A stretch of 64,000 nt of DNA from Euphorbia lathyris (GCF_963576675.1 NC_088911.1:58923756-58987755), one strand, 5' to 3'; positions 1-12,320 are shown, numbered from the stretch's first letter. Program-made: numbers and translations. The notes: generated by a model not told the origin, from the sequence alone.

Positions 1-855
1 GGTTTTTCCTGCGATACAGGGAAAGAGAAATGGGAGAGAAACGTAGTTTAATTGTTTTTTTTTTTTTTTTTATTCTTTTCTGTTATCACTTCTTTTAACT
101 TACCACTAAAATTTTTGGGAAAAAATACTAATAATGATGGGGACTCTTCTTAAATTATTCTAAAATTTCATATTTCGTAATTAAAACTATTTCACTCATT
201 AAAATTATCAAAACAATGCCTTTTAATGATGGTTTATTATACCATCATTATTTTTTGGTCATTATAACTCATTTTTTTTTGTAGTGCAATTTGAATTTTC
301 TATTTTTCTTCTTTTTCTTACTTTCTATGATACTATTTTTTACCACTGCTTGCTTTTGTGAGGTTCTTTTGATTTTACTGACTTTTTAAGTTTGCTTTAG
401 TTTTAGAAAATTGTCATTGGATAATTTTTTTTACTTTCACCTAAAACTTTGATGCAGAAAGAAGGTATTTATATGAAGGAAGAAGCTGTATGACAATTAT
501 AATTTTAGCAGAGGAAACTTGAAATGCTCATAAGTTTTTCCAGATAGTTAAACTTATCAACTGTGGAATTAGATTTGACTAAGGTAGTATAACTCCACCA
601 ATCTATTGTTCAATTTTAACTTTTCTATATTCTGAGAATATTTTACCTTTATTCATGTTTGTCTGCTCCTTTTCTATATAATTGCCAGTGTTGTGTATTA
701 TTGAATGTCAACTATATTTATGTTACTGCGGTTTCATCATAATCATTTCCTTTGCTTCATTTTGTTGTGGTGTCTATCTTTCTTTTTTCCCTCATGATTT
801 TGATGCTTACAATATTTTATTCAGGTTTATTTTTCTGCATTTCCAATATTTTTTC
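1..855. other. AT-rich stretch without a recognisable gene
   Basis: I see no convincing coding region. There is a long T run near 55-71 and an AT-rich block that could be an old MITE, but I cannot find both ends. A short exon-like piece with a splice-acceptor-like TGCAG at about 453-457 is too short to support a gene. Bases 807-850 are a 44-bp sequence repeated exactly at 2083-2126 and belong to the target of the LINE insertion that follows. Confidence 0.6.
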
Positions 856-2015
856 CACTATCGAAATAAGAAGAAAGACTTGCATATGGTTTTCATTGAC
901 TTGAAGAAAGCATATGATAAGGTACCAATGGAAGTACTTTGGTGGGCCTTGATAAGGAAAGGCATTTCGCGAAAATATATTGACATCATAAAGGACATGT
1001 ATGAGGGAGTATGCACGAGTGTACGTACTAGTGTTGGGAAGACTGAAGAGTTTCCTATTACGATTGGAGTGCATCAAGGTTCCGCACTAAGCCCATTTCT
1101 TTTTTCCATCGTTATGGATGAACTAACAAGTTCACTTCAAGATGGTATACCATGGTGCATGCTGTTTGCAGATGATATTATGTTGGTTGATGAGACGAAA
1201 GAAAGAGTGGAGAGGAAGTTGGAACTATGGAGACAAACTCTAGAATCTAGAGGCTTTAAGTTGAGCCAAAGTAAGACAGAATATTTGGAGTGTAAGTTTA
1301 GCGGTCATAGGAGTAGGGAGGCAGGGACAATCACCCTAGATGGGAGAGTTGTTCAGGCCTCGGATTGCTTCCGGTATTTAGGATCTATTATCCAAACGGA
1401 TGGAGAAGTAGATAGAGATGTTGCTCATAGGATTAAAGCTGGTTGGTCGAAGTGGAAGAGTGCTACGGGTTTCCTCTGTGACCCCGACATGCCTAATAGA
1501 TTGAAGGGAAAATTCTACCGGAAGGCAATTAGACCAGCATTGTTATATGGTACAGAGTGTTGGGCAGTGAAACACTGCCACATCCATAAGATGTCAGTGG
1601 CGGAGATGCGTATGTTGAGATGGATGTGTGGTCATACGAGAAAGGATCGGGTGAGTAATGAAATAATTAGGACAAAAGTGGGGGTCACATCTATTGAGAA
1701 TAAAATGAGAGAAAACCGACTAAGGTGGTTTGGCAATGTGAGACGTAGAGCGCTTGATGCGTCGGTTAGGAGAACCGAAGAGTGGCAAAGGGATGTAGTG
1801 GTGAGGGGTAGGGGAAGACCTAAGCAAACTTGGAGGAGGGTGGTCGAGAGTGATATGAGTTTACTGGGAATTGAGGAAAATATGGTAGTTGATAGGACAG
1901 AGTGGAGGGAGCGAATTTGTGTTGCTGACACGACTTGATTTCACGGTTTTATATGATGGTTCATGTTAGCCGACCCCGAATCATTTCGGGACTAAGGCTT
2001 TGTTGTTGTTGTTGT
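856..2015 (+). mobile_element. 5'-truncated RTE-clade LINE
   Basis: This is the 3' third of an RTE-type non-LTR retrotransposon. It is nearly identical by eye to the 3' end of the full-length copy at 58597-61878. Homology starts at CACTATCGAAATAAG (856) and runs through the stop codon into the short 3' tail, a TTG repeat typical of RTE elements instead of poly(A). The abrupt start inside the reverse transcriptase domain is ordinary LINE 5' truncation. The flanks are not a simple target duplication (see the repeat at 807-2227). Confidence 0.9.
859..1938 (+). pseudogene. RTE LINE reverse transcriptase, C-terminal part
   Basis: This open stretch of about 360 codons has no start of its own; the open frame upstream (from 682) is flanking DNA. 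It holds the RT palm with the FADD catalytic box ([10 protein letters not shown], about 1169-1198) and the [11 protein letters not shown] motif before it. The C-terminal region seen in plant RTE elements follows, with [24 protein letters not shown] and RLRWFGNV. The endonuclease and the N-terminal half of RT are missing, so it cannot mobilise itself. At the codon matching the TGA of the longer copy (60820) it reads CGA (Arg), so it did not descend from that broken copy. Confidence 0.88.
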
Positions 2016-2227
2016 AGTCTTGATGCCAATTATGTAAGCAAATAAACTTGATGCAATATTATTAGAAGCATTGGCTTTATGATTACAATATTTTATTCAG
2101 GTTTATTTTTCTGCATTTCCAATATTGGCTTGAATCTTTTGATTTTTTTCTTCAAATTAGTCTTGATGCCAATTATGTAAGCAAATAAACTTGATGCAAT
2201 ATTATTAGAAGCATTGGCTTTATGATT

Positions 2228-2690
2228 GTCCGTAATTTGATTGCTCATTTTAGCATGTCAATGTCATTCAGTTGCGAACTTTAGAAGATTTAATTAGATT
2301 TGGTAATTGAGAAACTTCCAATTTATTAACTCTCGCCTTAGATAATGAAATGGAAAAACCATATGTTCTCATTATCTTTTTATTTCATCTCAGCTGACCC
2401 AAGCCAAAAGCAATGTTCATCACCAAGATGCAACATCGCATGCTTTTAAATTTCTCCTTACTATAATAGGACCCTATTTTGATTGTAAATATAAACTTCA
2501 TATAACCTATTTTTGTTGTAAATATAGACTTTAGTTCGGTTATTTTGGTTGTAAATGTAAACTTGGCACCATGACTAGGAAGCATCACATGTTTGTGGTT
2601 ATATATTAATTATTTCCAGTCTTCTCTATTTGCAAACTACAGTTTCATTACTTGACATTTAAATAAATTCAAATGATCAACTCTTTTAAA
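2228..2690. other. Intergenic, no feature seen
   Basis: AT-rich sequence. A phrase resembling TATTTTGATTGTAAATATA recurs three times around 2471-2565 with divergence, which looks like a degenerate short tandem repeat. No coding signal. Confidence 0.5.
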
Positions 2691-2699
2691 AAAAATATA

Positions 2700-3180
2700 G
2701 GCAAAAAGCATATTTAAGCCCCTGAACTTTACCTGTTTTAAGGATCAAGCCCTTGATCAATTATTTTTCCACATTGAGCCCCTGATCATTAATTTTGTTA
2801 TGGATTTGGCCCTTATTTAACTTTTCTGTCCAGTTTGGACTGGATACATCGTTAGGGCGATTCGGCTTGTTGACATGGACAAATAAAAAAAAAAGAATTC
2901 ATTGACTAGGAGAGATAAAAATTAAAAATTAAAACGAAATTATAGTAATTAATTTTCAGTATATTCTTTCCAAACTCGATTTTTTTCTCTCCCATTTTAT
3001 GATTTTCAACATTAAAATCGCCAAATAGATTTTCTCATCTCCTACACTCGACAAAAAAGTGAAATAAGGGCCAAAACCATAACAAAATCAATGTTCAGGG
3101 GCTCAATGTGGAAAAATAATTGATCAGGGGCTTGATCCTTAAAACAGATAAAGTTCAGGGGCATAAATATGATTTTTGCC
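2700..3180. mobile_element. Mutator-type foldback MITE, 481 bp
   Basis: Terminal inverted repeats of about 115 bp start GGCAAAAAGCATATTTAAGC and end with the near-perfect complement at GATTTTTGCC (3180). A perfect 9-bp direct repeat AAAAATATA flanks the element (2691-2699 and 3181-3189). Nine-base target duplications with long TIRs are the hallmark of Mutator-like elements. The interior has no transposase, so it would depend on one in trans. Confidence 0.92.
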
Positions 3181-3189
3181 AAAAATATA

Positions 3190-3934
3190 TATCAATAAGT
3201 AATTAATTTTTTTATACACCCGAAGCAAATCGAGGGGTCTGTTCTAGTACAAATGATTTTTCAATTTTCATTATGCTATTATTAATTAATTAAATCTTTT
3301 TAATTTTGATTTTTTACTACGTTGACAACTCATCAAAAATGTCTCTAAAACACTTCTCCTTATTTCTCTCTGCTTCCACTATTATATATAGTATAGATTT
3401 GTTGTGTGCGGATAAAATGCAAGGTAAGTGATGATTCAATAATATAATTGTGTTTAATTTTAAGGTAGAGTAAGGCAAGGTTATGTATAAAATTACTCTC
3501 ATTTCTTACTCTTAATTATAACTTTTAAATAAACTAAATAAGTTCTAACCAAAGTTAATTAAATTACTATTGTATACTAATTTTGCTATATCTAGGAAGT
3601 TTCAAAAAAATTCTAGGTATCGGTGAGAGATGTTTATTTTTCTTTAAAGGGGATTTAAATAAAGCAATGGTATGAAAATATTCTACAAAATATTTCAGTC
3701 CTATTGAGATCCACTAATTTTTCTCTCACAACCTCAAAATCCTTTTCTGTTCACATGCAATGGAGGTAGCATCCAAAATTTCAAACGTAAGAATGAGGGC
3801 ATTATTGATTTTTTTAACCATGCTTCCTCCCAAATCGGGGTGTAACAAAAATAGAGAAATTTTACCCTTACTTTACTCCTTAATCAATTACACTTCAAAA
3901 CAAACAAGGTAACCCTCGTTCACTTACCATGTCT
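3190..3934. other. Intergenic, no feature seen
   Basis: AT-rich sequence with no coding signal or repeat ends that I could pair. Confidence 0.5.
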
Positions 3935-3943
3935 TACTTTAAA

Positions 3944-4981
3944 GGGATAAGTACAAAAAAAATGTCTGTGGTATACGCGTTTTGCGAACTCGAACCTGTG
4001 GTATTTTTTTTGCAAACAGATGTACGTGTTACCCGCCGTTAGCAAACAGAGGCAAAATTGGCTAACAGTGTTAAAATTCAAAGAGAAAAGAGTTAATTTA
4101 GTCCTTATATTTATTTATTTTATAAATTAACCCCCCTAATTATCTAATTATCACAAATAAACCCCAAAATCAAAAATAAAAATAAAAAAAATACCTTCTT
4201 CTTCTTCTTCTTCCATTAATTTCTTCTTCTTCCATTAATAAGGAGAATAAAATATTTTTTTCTCTCTCTCTTCCTTCTCTCTCCTTCTTCCATGGTTCTT
4301 CTTCTTCTTCTTCCTCTCTCTCTCTCTTCTCTTCTTCTATTTTTTCTTTTTTTTTCGATTCCAGATTTTCGAAATCGGAAATCTAAAAATTCCAGATTTC
4401 CAAAATCGAAAATCTGGAAACTTTCAGATTCCTGGAAATTTCCAGGAATCTGGAATTTCCAGATTTCCTTCCTGGAAATTCTAAATTTCTGGAAATTTCC
4501 AGAAATCTGGAATTTCCAGATTTCCAAAATCGGAAATCTGAGATTTCCCAAATCGGAAATCTGGAAATTCCAGATTTCCAGAAATTTCTAGAAATCTGGA
4601 ATTTCCAGATTTCAGAACTTAAAAAAATAGAAGAAAGAGAGGAAGGAGAATAGAAGAGAGAGAGAGAGGAAGAAGAAGAAGAAGAAGTTAATGGAAGAAG
4701 AAATTAATGGAAGAAGAAGAAGAAGAAGAAGGTATTTTTGATGTTTATTTTTTATTTTGGGGTTTATTTGTGATAATTAGATAATTAGGGGGGTTAATTT
4801 ATAAAATAAATAAATATAAGGACCAAATTAACTCTTTTCTCTTTGAATTTTAACACCGTTAGTCAATTTTGCCTCAGTTTGCTAACGGCGTGTAACACGT
4901 ACATCTGTTTGCAAAAAAAAATACCACAGGTTCGAGTTCGCAAAACGCGTATACCACAGACATTTTTTTTGTACTTATCCC
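3944..4981. mobile_element. Large foldback element with self-complementary satellite core
   Basis: The ends are GGGATAAGTAC (3944) and GTACTTATCCC (4981). The inverted arms run about 300 bp inward and include ATACGCGTTTTGCGAACTCG and its complement, then purine/pyrimidine tracts of TTCTTC and GAAGAA. The 9-bp target duplication TACTTTAAA is perfect (3935-3943 and 4982-4990), again Mutator-like. Almost the whole 1038 bp can fold back on itself. No transposase is encoded; open frames inside are by-products of the repeats. Confidence 0.92.
4362..4616. repeat. AAATTCCAGATTTCC self-complementary array
   Basis: About 250 bp made from repeated permutations of GGAAATCTGG, AATTTCCAGA and their complements. 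The unit is itself palindromic, so the array is self-complementary at several registers. It occupies the loop side of the foldback element at 3944-4981. Confidence 0.85.
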
Positions 4982-4990
4982 TACTTTAAA

Positions 4991-5479
4991 TAACTCTTAT
5001 CCAAACAAGCTTTAAAGAAAGAAACATCCATAAATACCTATTTACCTAACCTCTGCCAATTGAAGCAACAAAGAAAACTGTAAATCGGGTTTTATTATTA
5101 ATATCAATATCTTAAATGAGGGGGAAACGAGAAACATTTTCTAAATTCATCTTTTTGTTGTCTACAATCTAAATTTTGAACTCACCATATTTAATTTAGA
5201 TGTTTAATTTGTGCATAGTATTTTTTTGACCTTAACTAGCTTAACTTTTTTACTCACTAATATGATATCAGATCCTCTTGGAACATATTAATGAAATTTA
5301 AGAATATGAATGTATGCGCTTAAAACTCAAAGGCATTTGCTCGGAATTTAGCAAACATATAATTGAAACTGTGTTCTAATACTGCCACATAGAAAAAAAT
5401 AATAATCTCAGTACTACATTTTCTTTGTTGAGCTAGTGTCATTTATGTTAACAAAATAAGAAATGCTTGTAGAAAGCTC
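4991..5479. other. Intergenic, no feature seen
   Basis: AT-rich sequence between the foldback element and the copia remnant. Nothing recognised. Confidence 0.5.
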
Positions 5480-6475
5480 ACTAGTTACAAGAGAGGCAGG
5501 TGATAAAAGATTTCCACAAACAAATCATCTCTGAATTGCCTCAAGAACGGACTTTAGAAACCGTTGATGATAACAGTCACGACCCTCAATAAGAAATTAA
5601 TGTTGAGATTGAGGGAGTTGATGAGCCTAAAAGGAGTAAAAAAGCTAGGGTACTTGGTCCAGGTTTTTTAACCTGTATGGTATAAGCGGAGGCTCATACC
5701 TACAAGGCAGTTGTAAGCTCAACGAAAAACCCTTTATGGAAATAGGCTAGAAGGAGTGAAATTGACTTAATCTTGCAAAATCATACGTGGGAATTAGTGG
5801 ACCTCCCTCCGGGAATGAAACCACTAAGTTTTAGATGGATTTTCAAACGAAAAATGAAAGCATATGGAACAATTGATAAGTATAAGGTCAGATTAGTTAT
5901 AAAAGGTTATAAAAAAAGAAGGCCTTGACTACTTTGACAATACTCTCTCGTTTTCAGGATAATGTCTATTAGGATGATACTTTCAATCGTCGCTTTGTGG
6001 AATCTTGAAGTACATCAGATGGATGTTAAGATAGATTTCCTCAATGGAGATCTAGATGAAGAGATCTACATGGAACAACCTGAAGGTTGTGTAGCTCCAA
6101 GTCAGGAAAGAAAAGTTTGTAAATTGGTGAAATCTTTATATATTAAAGCAAGCACCAAAACAATGACATAAAAGGTTTGATGATGTCATGATGGCAAACA
6201 ACTATCAAATAAATGAGTGTGACAAATGTATTTATGTCAAAACTACAAATGCATGACATACCTTTTGTGTTTGTATGTTGATGACATATTTATTATGGGA
6301 AGTAATAATGATAAGATGGTAAAAAGTACCACGGTTTGATATGAAAGATATGAGACTCACATATGTGATTTTGGGCATCCAAATTAAATGTCCACCTTAC
6401 AGTTTCATCTTGACTTAGTCACGCTACGTGGACAAGATTTTTGGCAAGTTTAGTAAGAATGATTCTGGTACACAA
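5480..6475 (+). pseudogene. Decayed Ty1/copia reverse transcriptase
   Basis: The copia RT can be read across several frames: WELVDLPPGMKPLSFRWIFK (about 5790-5850), a YKVRLV block, HQMDVKIDFLNGDLDEEIYM (about 6013-6072), VCKLVKSLY, then CLYVDDIFIMGS with the YVDD catalytic box (about 6274-6300). Stops and frameshifts occur throughout and no LTR pair is evident. It is an old fragment of a copia polyprotein and not functional. Confidence 0.85.
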
Positions 6476-7079
6476 GAACAATAACATTGCATAAACTTAT
6501 TGTACACAATCCAATGGCACATGGACAATTCCCCATCAACATGATTGAGTTCATGTAGGATTGCATGCAATTTTTGGAAGACAATCACATGGTTTTATGA
6601 AATTTCACTTCATGTGAAAGTTAAGACATTGCATGAAAGTGAGTTGGGTAACCATTGTATTTTAGCTATGGTTGGTCTTTTTTTACATCAATTCATCCCA
6701 ATATATAATTTCACATTTATCATAAGGAATATATCTAAGATCTAAGTATATTGTAGCTGATACATAGAGGATAGAATGAACATTAAAACATTTTTATATG
6801 AGCTTGACTCCATGACCTCAAGAACAATAATTATGCACAAATTCCTTGTACACGATCCAATTATGACACTTAATTGAACATTTTCCCATCCACATAACTG
6901 AGTTCATGTATAATTGAATGCAATTTTTGGAAGATAATCACATGATTTTATACAATTTCACCTCATGTGAAAGTGCAAGACATTGCATGAAAGTGAGTAG
7001 GGTAACCATTGAATTTTAGCTATAATTGGTATTTTTTACATCAATCATTCTAAGATATCATTTCACACTTGTCACAAGT
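6474..7079 (+). repeat. Diverged direct repeat, two copies of about 260 bp
   Basis: Bases 6474-6733 and 6820-7079 share the same order of phrases (AAGAACAATAA, TTGTACAC, GAGTTCATGTA, GCAATTTTTGGAAGA, TCATGTGAAAGT, GACATTGCATGAAAGTGAG), offset by 346 bp. They lie just downstream of the copia RT remnant and may be remains of its 3' untranslated or LTR sequence, which is an inference. Confidence 0.7.
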
Positions 7080-8720
7080 GAGTGGGGTAACATTTAAATA
7101 TGAATTTGTCCTTTCCCCCGTTCTTGGAAGATTTTTCTTGTGCAAACTTAGCCTTTTGCTTGTTATCACTTATATTTGGACTTCCATGAAGAGACACTAG
7201 GGGTACGCCAATTCTTTGAAGTGATGGTTGAGGGAGGTTTGATAAATGCCCTTCAGTTTTCCCCATTTTTTACTTATTAAATCAGAAGGTGTGTCCATTT
7301 CATTATTCAAGATGACAATTGCTTTTGGTGTAGAATTTTGGTCCAATATCACATTTTCTTGATTCAAATGAGGATCATTTTCTTTACCATAAGCTTTTTC
7401 CTCGTTGATATCATCTTGAGTATACATAATGTCAAGATTGACATCATTGAGAACTTTAAAAAAGAGTCATTTTGTTGTTTAACATATCTTCCATCTCTTT
7501 AACCTCAACAAGATCAATTGTTGAAAATCCTTTGAATTAGTTTAACATTTTGTTGTCCAGATTCGTGGTATTTTCAATTCTATTCTTGTCGCGTTCCTTC
7601 ATTTCTATAATTTTTTATTTCCTTCGGAATCCGAGCTTCCACGACGTCTAACATTTTTTTTGGCAACAATCCAAGGCTCATAGTCATTTAGAACTTCCTC
7701 TCTAATAACATTGGCGTGATGGAAATTATTCAATTTATAATTAGCTATACCGGCCTCCTCTAGATTGTGTGTAGAATGATAGCGCTCATTATTATGCCTA
7801 TATGGCCCACACGTATAACATATGTCACAGAGCCCTTCATATTCGATTATATAGGTATCCTTTGAGTCTATCTTTTGACAATAATGGTTGAGAAAGGTCA
7901 ACCTCAACACAAACTCGAGCATATTTCCCCATCTCTGCTGAAACCATTGTTTTATCTACATAATGCACTATACCCGTCATTTGCCCCAATCTAGCCAAAA
8001 AGGATTTATTGTAGGTATCCAACAAAAATGCTTGGGAACTGAACCCAAGTGAGGATTCTCCTTATTTTATCATCACGTGAATCAAAATTAGGCTTCCACC
8101 TCTACGGTTGAATAATTGAGACATGATCTGCACTCATATATATATGTGCCTTCTACAAAAGCTCTTTCATAATCTTCTATGTTTGAGAATTTAGCAATAT
8201 AGTAGTCATTATTCAAATCAACAAAAGTAATGGTACCATGTTTCATCCACGTAAAATTCAATCTTGAAGATAAATAGCGAAATCAACCTTTCTCTAGAGG
8301 ACTTTAAAGATTAAAAGGGTTTGTATAAACCTATATTTTCCTCAATAGATGGCCTGATTCTAGGGCATTTCAGAGTATCTTCTTCCTCATCCTCCAAATT
8401 CGATTCTTCTACAGACATATAGTTATTCAGGGAATGGTTAGTCTCGGGGACAAATTTCATATCAAAGTCTTCATTGGTCTGTCTTGGAAGGGTGGCTCGC
8501 CATGGCGAAGAACCTTGTACCTCTGGATCCGAATTTGGAATTGAATAAAAAATTCTATCGTTGCCTTTAGCTTTTTTCACATTGTGCCTCAATTGGTCAT
8601 AGTCGTCCTTGGAGGATTCAATCACATTGTTTGCCTCGAGGTTCCCGAGGGTTTCATCCATCGCTCCCCTAAACGCGATGATCTTTCTTTCAAAAAATGA
8701 AATGATATATACAAAAAGTG
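7080..8720 (-). pseudogene. Decayed L1-type LINE ORF1 (DUF4283 and zinc knuckle)
   Basis: On the minus strand the N-terminal region starts near 8660 (MDETLGNLEANNVIES). A DUF4283-like RNA-binding domain follows across about 8310-7990 with frame breaks, then YARVCVEVDLSQPLL, and a zinc-knuckle-like CDICYTCGPYRHNNERYH in which the last cysteine is replaced. An acidic and basic tail runs to about 7080. This is the layout of plant L1 ORF1, like the better preserved copy at 31084-32175. It is split over several frames and no ORF2 follows, so it is a dead fragment. Confidence 0.8.
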
Positions 8721-8862
8721 ACCACATATATTTTATAAACTATACAATTAATGGAATTAAAATATAATTATTAAGATTAATTAATGTTAGTTTGAGTAGT
8801 TAAGGGTATCAAGTTGTTTAAACTAGAATCAGTTAAGCGCATCAAATCGTGTAAACTAAAAA

Positions 8863-9435
8863 AGGATAAAGTGTAAAAATACCCCAACATTCATAGATAT
8901 AAGTAATTTTACCCCTAAAGTTTAAGATGGTCTAGTTTCACTCCAAATATTAGATATCAATAGAAATTTTACCCCTAAAATTGACAAGTTGGATCAATTT
9001 GAGAAATAATCTATCAAATTGTCTTTTGGTCATGAATCTTGTTGTCTACACTTAACATGTGCGTCATTTTTTTCACTCATTAGTAATACATCACGAACAT
9101 ATAATTAGACGTTAAAAAATTTAAAAATATACTGTCTTTTGTACGAGTTGGAGAAAAATTCAAATATTTTACCGAATTTATAAATATTAATCTCCAATTC
9201 TATTATTAAATAAAAAATATGATTTTTTTTAGAAACAACTGATATGCAATTGGTGTTGAATAATGAACAAAATATTTATGTTTTATAATATTGTATGTAC
9301 TCGATCCAACTTGACAACATTAAAGCTAAAAATGATTTACGTTGCCAATATTAGAGGTAAAATTACACCATTTTAAACCTTAATGACAAAATTGCTCCGG
9401 TCCGTAACGTTAGAGGGTATTTTATACCTTACCCT
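8863..9435. mobile_element. MITE with long diverged inverted repeats
   Basis: The left end AGGATAAAGTGTAAAAATAC pairs with the complement of the right end (AGGGTAAGGTATAAAATAC). Similarity continues for about 140 bp on each side, including GACAAGTTGGATC. The flanks AACTAAAAA (8854-8862) and ATCTAAAAA (9436-9444) match at 8 of 9 positions, which fits an aged Mutator-type target duplication. No coding capacity. Confidence 0.78.
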
Positions 9436-10199
9436 ATCTAAAAATATGGTTAATTGGAAAACAACCTCAAAACGAATAATTATTAGAAAGGAATTAATAT
9501 AATAAATGACCCAATTTATAGTAGTAGCATTGTATATTACTAGCTATAGACCCGTGCATTGCACGTGAATGTACAATAAATATAGTGAAACTAAAGATTT
9601 TACCATTTATAAATTATAATGCAGTCATTAGATTAGAAATATATTTGATTCAAAAAAAAAAAGATTAGAAATATATTTATATCCTATTTGTGATTCATAT
9701 GGGAAGAACATAATTGAATTTAATACAAAATAATCACTATTTTATTAGAAACATTTTTTAAATATTACAGTTATTTATGGATTTTCAATCGTTTTTCTTT
9801 TAAATCCTACATAAACTGAGTGAGAAAGATATTAATCAATATATGAAAATGATTCTCCTAGTTTTTATTTGTTATCGTTATAAAACATAGTAACACGTGT
9901 GTACATTTTGAAGTACGTATTCATCAGAGAAAGTTCAATAATCATTTAAAAAAATGCATAATAACTGTAACAGACTTTGCAAAAAGACTACTACATGATC
10001 TATTTTTTAGTGTTAAAATGAGATCCACAATGGCCAAATTAACATTGAAAGAGTAATTTCTATTATGTTATAAATTCAATTTACAATCAAAAACTTCTAC
10101 AATGAAACAAAGTTACTTGTACCATTTAGTTAAATTGATTTACAATTTATTCACCCTCTTAGCTACTAAAAATAAGAAAATTAACTAAAACAAATAGAC

Positions 10200-12300
10200 T
10201 TATGTCCTTTGGGCCTCAAAAGGACTCCCCCTCCATGAGAACAACTGCAAATCACTTGTAATAATAGCAGCTCAATAAAATAAGAAACTTGTTAGGCTCA
10301 TTTTTCATCATTTAAGGAAAGGAAGATTTCTATCTAAAAGAAAGTAACCACAATGAGAGGATTAGAACAAAGACCTGCAAGGAGCCTACACAGAGCAACA
10401 CATGTAAATTAAATAAAAATAAAAAATAAGCAATAAAGCTCGAGTGATAACACGAGAACAATAAAAACCTGCATAATTGGGATGCAATTATTAAAAGAAT
10501 TGATTTAGCATTTACATAAATGGGATTTTTAGAAACAAAATTGGTCATTCAAATTATGCAACAGAAATGAGATAAGCAGCATCAAAGGAGAGAATGTTTG
10601 CCACAAAAAAAGATAAGGTAGAATTCCATGGAAGTCGACAACGTTACCTTTAAAAGGCAAGCCAGAACAGAAACTGTAGGATAAGAAGGGAGAAAAGTAA
10701 GAAGTAGAGAATGAGCAAAAGAGAGCTCTATAGTTGGTAAAGACACATGACACTTGCATTTTTTTAGTAATACACATCAACAACAGTTAGAAGTAATTAA
10801 CTACAACTACTACGACATTTTGTATAAAACACATATGTAATTTGAATTAATAAAAAAAATGAATTAGAAATGCTTTAAACATAAATGGAGAAAAAGACAC
10901 ATAAGCTAACCCGTCAGTTCAATTAGTATTGAACCACGAAGGCTAATGAGAAGCACCTTAATGAAAATAATTTTAAGAAAATGCAAGAAACCAGTAAGTG
11001 GATGAAAATTAGATTACCATATCTTTATGATAGTGCCCACTCTTAAAAACAATGGAAGCAAAATGTTATGTGATTCAGCACTGCGGAAGATATTGGTCAT
11101 GCATATGCATACAAAACAAAAAAATGAAAATCAATTAGCTATTAAAATACAATCAATCCACTCTACAAATAATTTGACACTATATGAAGCAAATTTATGC
11201 AGATTGTACCCAATAACACGATCATAAAGAACTGATCTCATTTCATTCCTTTCCATGCTTTTATTAACCCCTCTAGAGCCTTCATCAATCAAAACCCAAA
11301 GAAATCATGAATGAGGGAAGATCTATCTGCACACAAAAAAGAAATCATAGCCTAAATATCCTTTAAGAAGCAAATGTAGAAAATAGTTTTTAATTTCCAA
11401 CCGAGCATCCTATTTACCATCATTTGAAAAATGACCCGAATTATTCATAGCAATAAAAGAATTAATTAGAAAAGATAGCAAGCAAGTAAACATAAGACAT
11501 CTAAGCATTGAGGAGTAAAATTAATGAAATAGTAACACCAAATGAGTGCAGAAGATATAGGAAAATAAATATACATCTATGGTTGTCCTGTTTCTATAGA
11601 TTATCAAGCAAAACAGAGATGAACTGAAAATTAAGCCCCAAAATTTTGGGATCAAAATTGAAATTTGATGTTAACCTAAAATTTTAAATCTAATAAGTAA
11701 GATAACTCTCCATTAAAAGAATGTAAAACAAAACAACCTGTAATTTAAAGTGTAACGGTAACAGTAATTAATTTAAAAGTGTATGAACAACTTTTATTAA
11801 GACATAGAAATTAGAAAGTGCAATTCAGATTATAACAACAGTAAATATATGAAACCCCTTGAATTAATAAAATTGCTTCAGATTGGGTGATATTGATGAG
11901 TCAATAGGCTTCAAATTGTGGAGGACTTACAACTCTTAAGCTTGAGTAAAGAAGCAGATAGGCCCATCAAAATAACTATGAAGAAGATGGAATAGCGGTC
12001 AAGTACAGTATTATAAACAACGATAACGGTCAAGTACTTATCTAGTGCTTCTGTCCTGCAGTATTACAAACATAAAAACAGGAAGCTACATGATCAAAAT
12101 GAGTATTGATTCCTAAATGAAAAATTTCCATGAAAGCAATGCAACAAGTCCAAAATAATAAAACATATAGACGTGGAATTTCTTTTTACGTCTGTCACAA
12201 AAAGTTAAACCTAACAATTTAAATGTTAGATCTGAACCTGCCCACCTAATTAGCTTGTTTAAAATCTAATGAATAAGGTCTTTTTAAGGAATTGGGGAAA
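10200..12300. other. AT-rich interior of the putative Helitron
   Basis: Intron-like AT-rich sequence without a convincing exon or element end. The longer open stretches here lack recognisable motifs. Confidence 0.45.
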
Positions 12301-12320
12301 AGGAATGAATATCGACTTAC

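Larger units (their letters stand above)
807..2227. repeat. 143-bp tandem duplication interrupted by the RTE insertion
   Basis: Block A (44 bp) occurs at 807-850 and 2083-2126. Block B (69 bp) occurs at 2016-2084 and 2159-2227. The second A and B are separated by 32 bp (2127-2158). The order is A, LINE, B, A, 32 bp, B. The simplest reading is that an A-spacer-B unit of about 143 bp was tandemly duplicated and the LINE replaced the 32-bp spacer of the first copy. Confidence 0.75.

Noticed and set aside
446..494. Possible last exon of a host gene (AGAAAGAAGGTATTTATATG after a TGCAG acceptor)
   Set aside because: Only about 12 codons, with no upstream exon in the window and no recognisable protein; AT-rich DNA gives such sites by chance.
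4216..4591. Open frames on both strands inside the foldback element
   Set aside because: They are composed of the AAATTCCAGATTT repeat and TTC/GAA tracts read through; low-complexity, no protein signature.
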